From JBNKFV01 sp050290265 (GTDB lineage Bacteria > Pseudomonadota > Gammaproteobacteria > Pseudomonadales > Cellvibrionaceae): DNA of 64,000 nucleotides. Below are positions 54,621 through 62,875 of this stretch, piece by piece (the stretch's first letter is position 1; every line of letters starts with the position of its first letter). Below the pieces are notes generated by a model. The model searched no databases and was not told where the DNA came from. It saw only the letters and a program-made list of their open reading frames with translations. A program made the position numbers and the translations under genes. The stretch is from assembly GCA_050290265.1 (NCBI GenBank), contig JBNKHI010000003.1, positions 65,479 to 129,478 of the forward strand, written 5' to 3'.

Positions 54621-55970
54621 ATGCACGATACATTTCAGTTACTTAAGCCAATGAAGAGTATAGGGCAGAGTTTGGATCGCCTGATTCAGGGCCGTTTATG
54701 GGCCAAAGTGCTGTTGGCAATGTTCTTGGGTATTTTGCTTGGATTAATGCTAGGGCCAGACCTTAATTGGGTGCCGGCCCCAACCGTTAATGTGATTACC
54801 GCGTGGTTGGCTATGCCTGGGCAAGTGTTTTTAGCGGTTATTCAAATGATCGTTGTGCCGTTGGTGTTGGCGTCCATTGTGCGAGGTTTAGCAGCAAATA
54901 ATGACCCCCAAGCACTAAAGAAAAATGGCGGTGTCGCATTGTTATTTATCATGGTATCCACCGCTTTGGCGACAGTGATTGGTATCGGGCTGGCGTTAAT
55001 ATTTGAGCCTGGAAGCTATGTGCAGGTAGATGATGTTATGCGTCAAGTAGCCAGCACGGCTCAACCTGCCGCAACGCAGAGCTTTCCGCCGTTAGCCGAG
55101 TTGCCCAATAAGATGATCGCCCTGATTCCGCGTAACCCGTTATCGTCTATGGTGACTGGTGAAATGTTACAGGTAATTTTGTTTGCGGCAATTCTGGGCG
55201 TTGCGTTATTGAGTATTCCCGCGCAACAGGCAAGGCCGTTGTTCGAATTACTCGGCGCATTGCAGGAAGTCAGTATTCGTGTGGTGTCTTGGGCGATGCT
55301 ACTGGCTCCCATAGCGGTGTTTGGTTTAATTACCAAGCTGGTCGCCAACCTTGGCATTGAAGTGCTAGCGGGCATGGCGATGTATGTGGGCGTGGTGCTG
55401 CTAGGGATGCTGGCGATGGCTGGTTTCTACTTGTTGGTTGTGGCGTTGGCAGGTGCTGGTCCTGTGAGGCAGTTTTTGGGGAATGTTAAGGAACTCTTGT
55501 TACTGGCTTTTTCGACTAGTAGTTCTGCGGCCGTAATGCCGCTTTCACTCCAGACCTGTGAAGAGCGTTTGCACTTGAAACCGGAGATTGTCCGATTCCT
55601 GATTCCGCTTGGAGCCACAATTAATATGACGGGTACCGCGCTATACCAAGGTGTTGCCACGCTGTTTTTAGCCCAGGTATTTGGCATCGATCTCAGCCTT
55701 ACCAGCTATGTATTTATTATTACCATGGCGGTTGCTGCCTCGATAGGCTCCCCCGCGACGCCTGGAGCCGGAATTGTTATTTTGAGTGTAATTCTTGAAG
55801 GGGTAGGTATTCCTGCTGCCGGTATGGCGCTGTTGCTAGGTGTCGATCGTATTTTGGATATGTGCCGAACAGCGATTAATGTTTTGGGCGATGTGACAGC
55901 CTGCGTACTGGTGCAAAAGGTGGTTTCAGATACGTCGCCGACAGAAATTACGCAGACACCACAGGTTTAG
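54621..55970 (+). CDS. Dicarboxylate/amino-acid:cation symporter (DAACS family)
   Basis: Inner-membrane secondary transporter of 449 residues, GltP/Glt-Ph fold. Hairpin 1 serine motif STSSSAAVMPLSLQ, hairpin 2 ASIGSPATPGAGIVIL and C-terminal DRILDMCRTAINVLGD are all present; the last Arg is of the kind that sets acidic substrate preference. The normally conserved NMDGT sodium/substrate motif reads NMTGT (335-339), which removes the Asp that binds sodium in Glt-Ph. Substrate is probably Glu, Asp or a C4-dicarboxylate; cation coupling may differ. An internal ATG ten codons on is an alternative start. Confidence 0.9.
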   Translation: MHDTFQLLKPMKSIGQSLDRLIQGRLWAKVLLAMFLGILLGLMLGPDLNWVPAPTVNVITAWLAMPGQVFLAVIQMIVVPLVLASIVRGLAANNDPQALKKNGGVALLFIMVSTALATVIGIGLALIFEPGSYVQVDDVMRQVASTAQPAATQSFPPLAELPNKMIALIPRNPLSSMVTGEMLQVILFAAILGVALLSIPAQQARPLFELLGALQEVSIRVVSWAMLLAPIAVFGLITKLVANLGIEVLAGMAMYVGVVLLGMLAMAGFYLLVVALAGAGPVRQFLGNVKELLLLAFSTSSSAAVMPLSLQTCEERLHLKPEIVRFLIPLGATINMTGTALYQGVATLFLAQVFGIDLSLTSYVFIITMAVAASIGSPATPGAGIVILSVILEGVGIPAAGMALLLGVDRILDMCRTAINVLGDVTACVLVQKVVSDTSPTEITQTPQV

Positions 55971-56086
55971 TTGTGTAGACCGGTAAATAGAGTCTGTACA
56001 GCCTATATCTTTGTGGTTAAACTTATCCACCTTTCAGGGCTGCTATTTGCATATTCTACCACTTGTTGGCCTGCTGGAGATTGAAC

Positions 56087-56146
56087 GTGAACACACTGGT
56101 TAATACCCAGATCCTTCCTCTGTCTACGTGGCGATGGCGTCGCTAG
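56087..56146 (+). CDS. trpL: trp operon leader peptide
   Basis: Short frame of 19 codons starting GTG, with GGAG at 56076-56079 (spacing 7). It encodes (M)NTLVNTQILPLSTWRWRR and ends at TAG 56144-56146. Two Trp codons separated by one Arg (56129-56137) near the end are the signature of a ribosome-stalling leader that senses charged tRNA-Trp. Located 128 bases upstream of trpE. Confidence 0.75.
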   Translation: MNTLVNTQILPLSTWRWRR

Positions 56147-56155
56147 GATTCTCTA

Positions 56156-56213
56156 TTGGCCAGTATTCCTCGGCCAACCCCCTTGCTGTATAGCAAATTC
56201 TGCCGGTTAGCCG
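56156..56213 (+). promoter_or_regulatory. trp attenuator-type alternative RNA structures
   Basis: TTGGCC (56156-56161) pairs with GGCCAA (56172-56177). The alternative CGGCCAAC (56171-56178) pairs with GTTAGCCG (56206-56213) at 7 of 8 positions and encloses the small hairpin TTGCT/AGCAA (56183-56196). The two folds exclude each other, as in attenuation. No U tract follows, so the second fold may act weakly on transcription or on the translation of trpE, whose ribosome-binding site is about 50 bases on. Confidence 0.5.
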
Positions 56214-56273
56214 GAAAAATAAAATTCGGGTTGTGTGTTTATCAATACCGCCCAACGTTGTAAGGAAGCTCCT

Positions 56274-57737
56274 ATGACGCCGCAAGAGTTTGAACAATTA
56301 GCCGCTCAAGGCTACAACCGTATTCCACTATTTCGCGAAGTGCTCGCTGATTTAGAGACCCCCGTATCCAGTTATTTAAAACTGGCTCGTGGACCTTATT
56401 CTTACCTGTTTGAGTCTGTCCAAGGCGGTGAAAAATGGGGCCGTTACTCCATTCTCGGAATGCCGGCACGGACCGTCCTGAAAGTACACGGGCACGCGGT
56501 TACCGTTGAAAAAGACGGGGAAATTATTGAAACCACCACTTGTACCGACCCGTTAAGCTTTGTAGAAGAGTTTAAGTCCAGATACCGCGCCCCGCATATG
56601 GAGGGTTTGCCGAGCTTTAGTGGTGGCCTGGTAGGGTATTTTGGTTATGACTGTGTGCGTTATGTGGAACCTAAATTAGGGTCAGGTATGAACACTGACA
56701 ATATTCAAACACCAGATATATTGTTAATGGTGTCTGATGAAGTCCTGGTGTTTGATAATTTGGCCGGTAAGTTGATCTTGATTGTGCACGTAAACCCGGA
56801 AGTAGAAAACGGTTTCGCGTTGGCGAGCCAGCGTCTGGATGAAATAGAGGCAGGGTTGCACAAGGCAACTCCAGAAATGCCGCCGATTGACCTGCATGCA
56901 CCGGTACGGGAAAGCGAATTTACATCGAGTTTTGGTGAGGAAAATTTTCGTCAGGCGGTTGAGACAATAAAAGACTATGTGTTAGCGGGCGATATTATGC
57001 AGGTAGTAATATCGCAGCGTTTGTCTATTCCCTTTACTGCAAACCCGCTCAATTTGTACCGTGCGTTGCGTAATTTAAATCCCTCGCCCTATATGTATTT
57101 TCTAGATCTAGGCGATCATCATGTGGTGGGTAGCAGTCCAGAAATTTTGGCACGCTTGGAAAACGGTGAAGTGACCGTCAGGCCAATTGCCGGCACTCGT
57201 CGGCGAGGACGCAGTGATGCCGAAGATAAGGCGTTAGAGCAAGAGATGCTCAATGATCCGAAAGAAATTGCTGAGCATTTGATGCTGATTGATCTGGGCC
57301 GCAATGATGCTGGCCGGGTTAGCCAGATTGGGTCGGTTGAAGTCACCGAAAAAATGGTTGTCGAACGTTATTCGCACGTTATGCATATCACATCCAATGT
57401 CACAGGGCAGTTACGAGAAGGCCTGACTGCAATGGATGTGCTTCGGGCCGCATTGCCAGCGGGAACATTGTCTGGAGCGCCGAAAATTCGCGCCATGGAG
57501 ATTATCGACGAGCTGGAGTCGCACAAGCGCGGCATTTACGGGGGCGCAGTGGGTTATATCGATTGGAGTGGCAATATGGACACGGCTATTGCGATTCGCA
57601 CGGCAGTCATTAAAGACCAAACACTCTACAACCAGGCCGGTGCAGGGGTTGTGGCAGATTCGATTCCCGCATTGGAATGGAAAGAAACGATGAACAAGGC
57701 GCGAGCGGTTTTTCGAGCTGTGGATATGGTGCGGTAG
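56274..57737 (+). CDS. trpE: Anthranilate synthase component I
   Basis: Converts chorismate to anthranilate with ammonia from TrpG, the first step of tryptophan synthesis. ATG 56274 after AAGGA gives 487 residues starting MTPQEFEQLAAQGYNRIP; an in-frame ATG at 56235 is not supported. The N-terminal part has the tryptophan feedback region (LESVQGG-like FESVQGGEKWGRYSILG). The chorismate-binding domain (about 220-485) has MQVVISQRL, PSPYMYFL, GSSPEILARL, RPIAGTRRRG, DLGRNDAGRVSQIG and AGTLSGAPKIRAMEII. PabB is excluded by the adjacent trpG-D-C. Confidence 0.97.
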   Translation: MTPQEFEQLAAQGYNRIPLFREVLADLETPVSSYLKLARGPYSYLFESVQGGEKWGRYSILGMPARTVLKVHGHAVTVEKDGEIIETTTCTDPLSFVEEFKSRYRAPHMEGLPSFSGGLVGYFGYDCVRYVEPKLGSGMNTDNIQTPDILLMVSDEVLVFDNLAGKLILIVHVNPEVENGFALASQRLDEIEAGLHKATPEMPPIDLHAPVRESEFTSSFGEENFRQAVETIKDYVLAGDIMQVVISQRLSIPFTANPLNLYRALRNLNPSPYMYFLDLGDHHVVGSSPEILARLENGEVTVRPIAGTRRRGRSDAEDKALEQEMLNDPKEIAEHLMLIDLGRNDAGRVSQIGSVEVTEKMVVERYSHVMHITSNVTGQLREGLTAMDVLRAALPAGTLSGAPKIRAMEIIDELESHKRGIYGGAVGYIDWSGNMDTAIAIRTAVIKDQTLYNQAGAGVVADSIPALEWKETMNKARAVFRAVDMVR

Positions 57738-57746
57738 GAGAAATTT

Positions 57747-58325
57747 ATGCTGTTAATGATTGATAACTACGATTCGTTTACCTACAACGTTGTGCAATAT
57801 CTCGGTGAACTTGAAGCTGATGTGAAAGTAGTCCGTAACGATGAGCTGTCTTTAGCCGAAATAGAAGCGCTCGCGCCTGAGAAATTGGTGATTTCACCGG
57901 GTCCATGTACGCCCAATGAAGCTGGTGTTTCGGTAGCTGCGATTAAGGCCTTTAAGGGTAAAATTCCTATACTAGGTATTTGTCTTGGCCATCAAAGTAT
58001 TGGACAGGCGTTTGGCGGCAAGATTGTGCGGGCCCGGCAAGTAATGCATGGGAAAATGTCGCCAATATTTCACAGTGATGTCGGGATTTTTCGGGGTTTG
58101 AATAATCCCTATCGCGCCACACGCTACCACTCTCTCATTATTGAAAAGGAGAGTTTACCTGATTGTCTGGAAGTGACTGCCTGGACGCAAACGGAAGATG
58201 GCGAGGTAGATGAAATTATGGGTGTGCGACATAAAGAATATGCCATAGAAGGTGTGCAGTTCCATCCTGAGTCGATAATGACGGAACATGGCCACGACTT
58301 GTTACGTAATTTTCTGGAAGGCTAA
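57747..58325 (+). CDS. trpG: Anthranilate synthase component II (glutamine amidotransferase)
   Basis: Class I glutamine amidotransferase of 192 residues that gives ammonia to TrpE; it may also serve PabB for folate, as in several relatives. The catalytic triad is present: Cys in GICLGHQSIGQAFGG, and His and Glu in GVQFHPESIMTEHG. DNYDSFTYNVVQYLGEL at the start and SPGPCTPNEAG are typical. It starts 9 bases after trpE and is not fused to trpD. Confidence 0.97.
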   Translation: MLLMIDNYDSFTYNVVQYLGELEADVKVVRNDELSLAEIEALAPEKLVISPGPCTPNEAGVSVAAIKAFKGKIPILGICLGHQSIGQAFGGKIVRARQVMHGKMSPIFHSDVGIFRGLNNPYRATRYHSLIIEKESLPDCLEVTAWTQTEDGEVDEIMGVRHKEYAIEGVQFHPESIMTEHGHDLLRNFLEG

Positions 58326-58372
58326 CAGCCTTCCCATTTTGATTTCCTAATTTATAAACAAAGGCAAATACA

Positions 58373-59410
58373 ATGGATATAAAGCAAGCACTGGCGGCGC
58401 TTGTCGATGGCAACAACCTGTCCATGGAAGAAATGACTTCAGTCATCCAGCAAGTAATGACGGGTGGGGCTACGGACGCGCAAATTGGCGGACTGTTGTT
58501 AGCGTTGAATATGAAAGGTGAAACGATTGATGAAATTGCCGGTGCCGCCCAAGCCATACGTGAGTTGGCTACATCAGTTCGCATTAATGCTGATAATTTG
58601 GTAGATATTTGTGGTACGGGTGGTGACGGCGCGAATTTGTTTAATGTGTCGACGGCAAGTAGTTTTGTGGTCGCCGCTGCCGGTGGCAGTGTTGCCAAAC
58701 ATGGTAATCGGTCTGTTTCCAGTTCGTCGGGTAGTGCAGATTTGTTGGAACTTGCCGGTGTTAAACTGGGTATCTCACCAGAACAGGTAGCGCGCTGTGT
58801 TGAAAATGTCGGTGTCGGCTTTATGTTTGCCCCAGCACATCACAGTGCGATGAAGTATGCGGTTGGCCCAAGGAAAGAGCTTGGCCTGCGTACTATCTTT
58901 AATATTCTCGGCCCCATGACAAATCCGGCCGGCGTGAAACGCCAAGTAATTGGTGTTTACGATGACAGTTTGTGTCGGCCCTTGGCCGAAGTGTTAAATC
59001 GATTAGGTAGTGAACATATCATCGTAGTGCATTCTGGAGATGGACTGGATGAGATTTCTATCGCAGCAGAAACCCATGTTGCAGAATTGAAAGATGGTCG
59101 TATTACTGAGTACATGCTTAAGCCTACAGATTTTGGTATTCAGAGGCAGAGTCTTGAGGGATTGATTGTCGACAACTCTGCGGACTCTCTGGCGCTTATT
59201 AAAGATGCGTTGGGAAAAAAATCGGGTCCTTATGCTGAAAAAGCGGGCGACATGATTGCACTCAATGCCGGTGCTGCTATTTACGTTAGTGGCGTTGCCG
59301 ATTCACTTGCCCAAGGCGTAGCTATGGCACAGGATGCAATTGCCAGTGGCTTAGCCGGTGAAAAGCTCAAAGAGCTGGTGTCCTTTACTGAGTTTCAAGC
59401 TGCCCGCTAA
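58373..59410 (+). CDS. trpD: Anthranilate phosphoribosyltransferase
   Basis: Transfers phosphoribosyl from PRPP to anthranilate. The protein has 345 residues with the PRPP-binding CGTGGDGANLFNVSTASSFVVAAAGGSVAKHGNRSVSSSSGSADLLE region split over the conserved GTGGD and KHGNR motifs, then HHSAMKYAVGPRKELGLRTIFNILGPMTNPA. It starts 47 bases after trpG. Full length, no alteration seen. Confidence 0.98.
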   Translation: MDIKQALAALVDGNNLSMEEMTSVIQQVMTGGATDAQIGGLLLALNMKGETIDEIAGAAQAIRELATSVRINADNLVDICGTGGDGANLFNVSTASSFVVAAAGGSVAKHGNRSVSSSSGSADLLELAGVKLGISPEQVARCVENVGVGFMFAPAHHSAMKYAVGPRKELGLRTIFNILGPMTNPAGVKRQVIGVYDDSLCRPLAEVLNRLGSEHIIVVHSGDGLDEISIAAETHVAELKDGRITEYMLKPTDFGIQRQSLEGLIVDNSADSLALIKDALGKKSGPYAEKAGDMIALNAGAAIYVSGVADSLAQGVAMAQDAIASGLAGEKLKELVSFTEFQAAR

Positions 59411-59437
59411 ATATTTATTTGAAGGTTAATAAGTCAG

Positions 59438-60232
59438 ATGTCTACTCCTACAGTATTAAAGAAAATTGTTGAGCGTAAATTTGAAGAAATTACTGAACGC
59501 CAGCAAAAGGTAAGCTTGGCGCAACTCCAGGCAAAAATTCCAACATTGCCTCCGACGCGAGGTTTTGCTAAAGCGATAGCAGCACAAGTAGGTAAGCAGC
59601 AGCCCGCCGTGATTGCTGAAGTAAAGAAGGCATCTCCGAGTAAAGGGGTTATTCGTGAAGACTTCCAACCTCAGCAAATAGCTCAAAGTTATGAGCGCGG
59701 TGGTGCCACTTGTTTATCGGTATTAACGGATATTGATTTTTTTCAGGGATCGGACAGTTTTTTACAGGAAGCCAGAAGTGCGGTCAGTCTGCCAGTTATT
59801 CGTAAAGACTTTATGGTGGATGCTTACCAAATATATGAATCTCGCGTATTGGGTGCCGACTGTGTTTTGTTGATTGTTGCGTGTTTGAGTGCAGAAAAAT
59901 TATCTGAGTTGCATGCCCTTGCAGTAGAGATTGGTCTGGATGTACTTATTGAAGTGCACGATGAAAAAGAGTTGGAGCTTGCGTTAACGCTTGATAATAC
60001 GCTGATAGGCATTAATAACCGCGATTTGCATAACTTTAATACCAGTCTTGATACGACCTTTCGTTTACAGGCATTGATTCCCGACGATCGTATCGTTGTG
60101 ACGGAAAGCGGTATTCATACCGCAGTAGACGTGCAATCAATGCGCGACAAAGGAATTCTTGCCTTCTTGGTGGGTGAGGCATTTATGCGTGCTGACGAAC
60201 CAGGGCAGTGTTTGCAGGAACTATTTTTCTAA
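59438..60232 (+). CDS. trpC: Indole-3-glycerol-phosphate synthase
   Basis: TIM-barrel enzyme closing the indole ring from CdRP. The protein has 264 residues and is monofunctional (no TrpF fusion), as in Pseudomonas. Motifs: IAEVKKASPSKGVIREDF (catalytic Lys), SVLTDIDFFQGSDSFL, VIRKDFMVDAYQIYESR, LIGINNRDLHNFNT and VTESGIHTAVDV, and the ending LVGEAFMRADEPG. Last gene of the operon; trpF, trpB and trpA lie elsewhere. Confidence 0.98.
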   Translation: MSTPTVLKKIVERKFEEITERQQKVSLAQLQAKIPTLPPTRGFAKAIAAQVGKQQPAVIAEVKKASPSKGVIREDFQPQQIAQSYERGGATCLSVLTDIDFFQGSDSFLQEARSAVSLPVIRKDFMVDAYQIYESRVLGADCVLLIVACLSAEKLSELHALAVEIGLDVLIEVHDEKELELALTLDNTLIGINNRDLHNFNTSLDTTFRLQALIPDDRIVVTESGIHTAVDVQSMRDKGILAFLVGEAFMRADEPGQCLQELFF

Positions 60233-60297
60233 TTTTTTCTGTCATTGTGACAAATGTCTGTTCATTCGCGTTGCTTAAACCTACTGCAGGAGCACTC

Positions 60298-60352
60298 GGT
60301 CGGCTTTTAATAAGCTGCGACAAGGTGATCTCTTGCATTATTTGAGCCGACC
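60298..60352. repeat. Long imperfect hairpin between convergent trpC and lptF
   Basis: GGTCGGCT (60298-60305) pairs perfectly with AGCCGACC (60345-60352), and inside it AATAAGC pairs with GCATTATT apart from one bulged base. There is no T run. It may be a 3'-end processing or stabilising structure, or an element between the two operons. A short minus-strand frame (60183-60398) covers it; I do not call that frame a gene. Confidence 0.4.
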
Positions 60353-60462
60353 CTATCATAAATTCACGGGTCTGACTGTCCATCGCATTGGGTAGCAATT
60401 TTCACAGCATGCCCATATTAGTGCAGCGAAGGAAATTCTGAGCGCTGTCTAACCTTTGTGTC

Positions 60463-61578
60463 TTAAGTGGTTTTCTTGCCAGTTTTGGTAGTTTTTGGCG
60501 CTCGCCAGTAATTGCCTTTAAGTAACATGAATGCGCCGAGTACTACCGGGATTAAATGCAATGGCCAAAGGCCAATTGACGGGTTGAAATCATTTTTCAC
60601 AATACTGCCTTTAACACTGTTTAGCGCTACCATATAGAGCATGAAAAAGAGTATGGCTGGAATTATTCTCGCGTAGCCACCTTTTCTTGGACTGGTTTTA
60701 CTCAGCGGTACGCCAATGAGTGCCATTTCCAGTACAATCAATGGAATAGATAGTCGCCACTGCAGTGCGGCGATATCTGCCACTGCATCAGATGCTATTA
60801 AATCCAGCGTGTCACGGTTTTCCACTTTGCTTGTGTAGCGTGCCCAACTGTCTACTGGTTTTAAGTACTGCCCCATCTCGTCAAAAGTGGTAATGGTATA
60901 ATTCTTGTCACCCGGTGCACCCTCGTAACGCGTTCCCTGGTTTAGCAAAAAATAGTCTTGCCCATAATCTTCTCGAAACTGTTTGCCAGCGGTTTTCGAA
61001 CGGACGATAGTGGTTTTACTTACATCATCCCTTGCGCTGGACGTCTCAGCTAAAAATACCTGTTGTAAAACTTTAGTGGTTGGCTCTACCGCTTCAGCAT
61101 AAATCACACCAGTGCCCCTGGAAATGATTTGGAATTGCTCTCTTTTGCCCAGTTCCAGTTCTGAGGTTTTACGTTCTTTATCTAAAATAAGGGCGTAGTG
61201 TGTAGATGCTCGAGGGCTGATATAAAGAGTTACCAGAGCCGTGATAGCAGCAATAATCAGTGCGGCGGGCAAGGTGTATGACAGCAGCTTGAGTGGCCCA
61301 ACGCCAGATGCCTGTAGTATCACCATCTCACTGTCAGCATATTTCTTGCCGTAGGTCAGAAGAATTGCAATCAGAAAAGCTAGTGGCAAGATTAACTCTA
61401 AAAAACTGGGAATTTTTAGCATTATAACGGTCAATAGGAATTCAGGTGAAAGCTGACCGTCAAGTGATTTTCCCAAGTAGTTAATAAAACGGGATGTCAT
61501 CACGATAGACAAGAGAACCGTAGCTACGGCGAGTAATGTGGTGATGAGTTGTGATGTAAAGTGGCGTAAGATGATCAT
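60463..61578 (-). CDS. lptF: LPS export ABC transporter permease LptF
   Basis: Inner-membrane permease of the Lpt machine that extracts LPS. ATG 61578 (MIILRHFTSQL) aligns with the family start and gives 371 residues. YjgP/YjgQ layout: membrane segments near both ends (about 12-33, 57-80, 100-120, and three in the last ~100 residues) around a periplasmic beta-jellyroll (LGKREQFQIISRGTGVIYAEAV and following). The C-terminal RLSIPLIVLEMALIGVPLSKTSPRKGGY is typical of LptF. Unusually, lptG does not follow: the next gene is the convergent trpC. The usual divergent pepA is also missing. Confidence 0.93.
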   Translation of the reverse strand: MIILRHFTSQLITTLLAVATVLLSIVMTSRFINYLGKSLDGQLSPEFLLTVIMLKIPSFLELILPLAFLIAILLTYGKKYADSEMVILQASGVGPLKLLSYTLPAALIIAAITALVTLYISPRASTHYALILDKERKTSELELGKREQFQIISRGTGVIYAEAVEPTTKVLQQVFLAETSSARDDVSKTTIVRSKTAGKQFREDYGQDYFLLNQGTRYEGAPGDKNYTITTFDEMGQYLKPVDSWARYTSKVENRDTLDLIASDAVADIAALQWRLSIPLIVLEMALIGVPLSKTSPRKGGYARIIPAILFFMLYMVALNSVKGSIVKNDFNPSIGLWPLHLIPVVLGAFMLLKGNYWRAPKTTKTGKKTT

Positions 61579-61749
61579 CAAAGGAGCCTGTAAGTTGGCA
61601 GCTAATGCTAGTGGGCACATGGTGTGCTGCCGAGCATCCAGTTACGGGTTGATTGACTATAGATGTATAGTAAGACAATTGCGTTAAGGATTCCTTCATA
61701 ATTATACTGTTATTGTTGAATAACACGAATGACGATTTGGTAATGCGCT

Positions 61750-62472
61750 ATGATTAAGTTTTTGTTTGGGTTACTTTTGTCTGTTTGCCTGGTTTCTTTT
61801 GCCACTGCTGATGAGCGAACATTGTATGCCGCAGAGTATGAAGGGGACTACATGGGTATTGGTGTTGATCTGGCCAAAAGCATCCGAAAAATTGCTACTA
61901 ATCAGTACGAAATTGTATATGTGGCCGAAAACTTCTTTGGAAAAATTGAGGAGCATGAACGCTTTTTCTGGGAGGGTGATTCAATTGTCCCTATTTCCTA
62001 TTCATATCATCAAAAAATATTTGGGTCGTCAAAAAAACGTAATATCTTTTGGAATTGGAAAAGCCACAAGGCAGATTTTGATAAAGATGGTAAAAAAAGC
62101 CAAGTCAGTTTCCCCAAAGGTACATTAGGGCCGCTGTCTTACCAATTACAATTGCAAATTGATGTGAGTAAAAGAAAAGATAATTTATCTTACAAGTTTA
62201 TTCGAAAAGGTCAGGTTCGGGATTATACCTTTCACTATGCCGATAGTATCAATGCTAATACTGCGGGGGGCGCTAAGAACAGTAGTTTGTTAACGGTAAC
62301 GAAAAAAGATGACGATAGTGATAAACAGACAATTCTCACCTTCGATTTATCCAAACGTACATCTTTGGTGGAGCTAGAGCAAATAGAAGATGATGCTTAT
62401 AAATTAAGCTTGTTGAACGAGAAATATTTTTATCCACTCGTCAATACACCTCTGGCTTTTGTGGAGCCTTAG
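61750..62472 (+). CDS. DUF3108 domain protein, exported
   Basis: Protein of 240 residues with a signal peptide at about 1-20 (FLFGLLLSVCLVSFATA, cut before DERTLY). The mature region fits DUF3108: YAAEYEGDYMGIGVDLAKSIRKIATNQYEI, RFFWEGDSIVPISYSYHQKIFGSSKKRN and a basic segment KGTLGPLSYQLQLQIDV. Predicted periplasmic beta-rich protein without known function; in many relatives it lies beside purine genes, which are absent here. It is divergent from lptF. Confidence 0.75.
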   Translation: MIKFLFGLLLSVCLVSFATADERTLYAAEYEGDYMGIGVDLAKSIRKIATNQYEIVYVAENFFGKIEEHERFFWEGDSIVPISYSYHQKIFGSSKKRNIFWNWKSHKADFDKDGKKSQVSFPKGTLGPLSYQLQLQIDVSKRKDNLSYKFIRKGQVRDYTFHYADSINANTAGGAKNSSLLTVTKKDDDSDKQTILTFDLSKRTSLVELEQIEDDAYKLSLLNEKYFYPLVNTPLAFVEP

Positions 62473-62479
62473 TTGTGAA

Positions 62480-62516
62480 AAGTTCGCCAGCCGTTTTGAA
62501 AACGGCTGGCGAACTT
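62480..62516. repeat. Perfect 18-bp inverted repeat after the DUF3108 gene
   Basis: AAGTTCGCCAGCCGTTTT is followed, after a single central G, by its exact reverse complement. It begins 8 bases after the stop codon. There is no T run on +, and the flank reads GGGTTGATAT. It could be a strong terminator-like hairpin or a mobile palindromic repeat. Confidence 0.75.
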
Positions 62517-62695
62517 GGGTTGATATAAAGTATTTTCTGCTACGGCAGAAAGTATAAATGTGAATAAATGGTTGTAAAATTGTATGATAATTTTGAATTC
62601 CTTAACCCTCTCATAAAAAATTACACGACATAATTAGTCTCGTGCTGGAAGGGTAAGAATTAGCTTTTAAGCAGTGTATAAAAACAGGTCTAATC
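62517..62695. other. AT-rich intergenic DNA
   Basis: No open frame or RNA recognised. CACGA/TCGTG (about 62624-62644) is a small inverted repeat. Confidence 0.3.
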
Positions 62696-62851
62696 TTAAA
62701 TAGAAGTATAATAATCCAGACGCTCCAAGTAATCAGGCGTTTTGCCCATAATCCAAGTTGCTCGCCACATTTCATAGCGTATTCCTACCATCTGTTTGAT
62801 TCCTAGCTCCGAAGATATTGATTCAATGTCCTTAAGTGGTGCGTAGCGGAG
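62696..62851 (-). pseudogene. Possible 3' remnant of a protein gene
   Basis: An open stretch of 51 codons between two stops, without an early start codon or ribosome-binding site. It reads like real protein (SSELGIKQMVGIRYEMWRA, then TPDYLERLDYYTSI). I recognise no family. It may be the end of a decayed gene, or chance. The next minus-strand gene starts its stop only 24 bases upstream. Confidence 0.25.
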
Positions 62852-62875
62852 TTATTAGCTTGATCTTGCCCGTTT

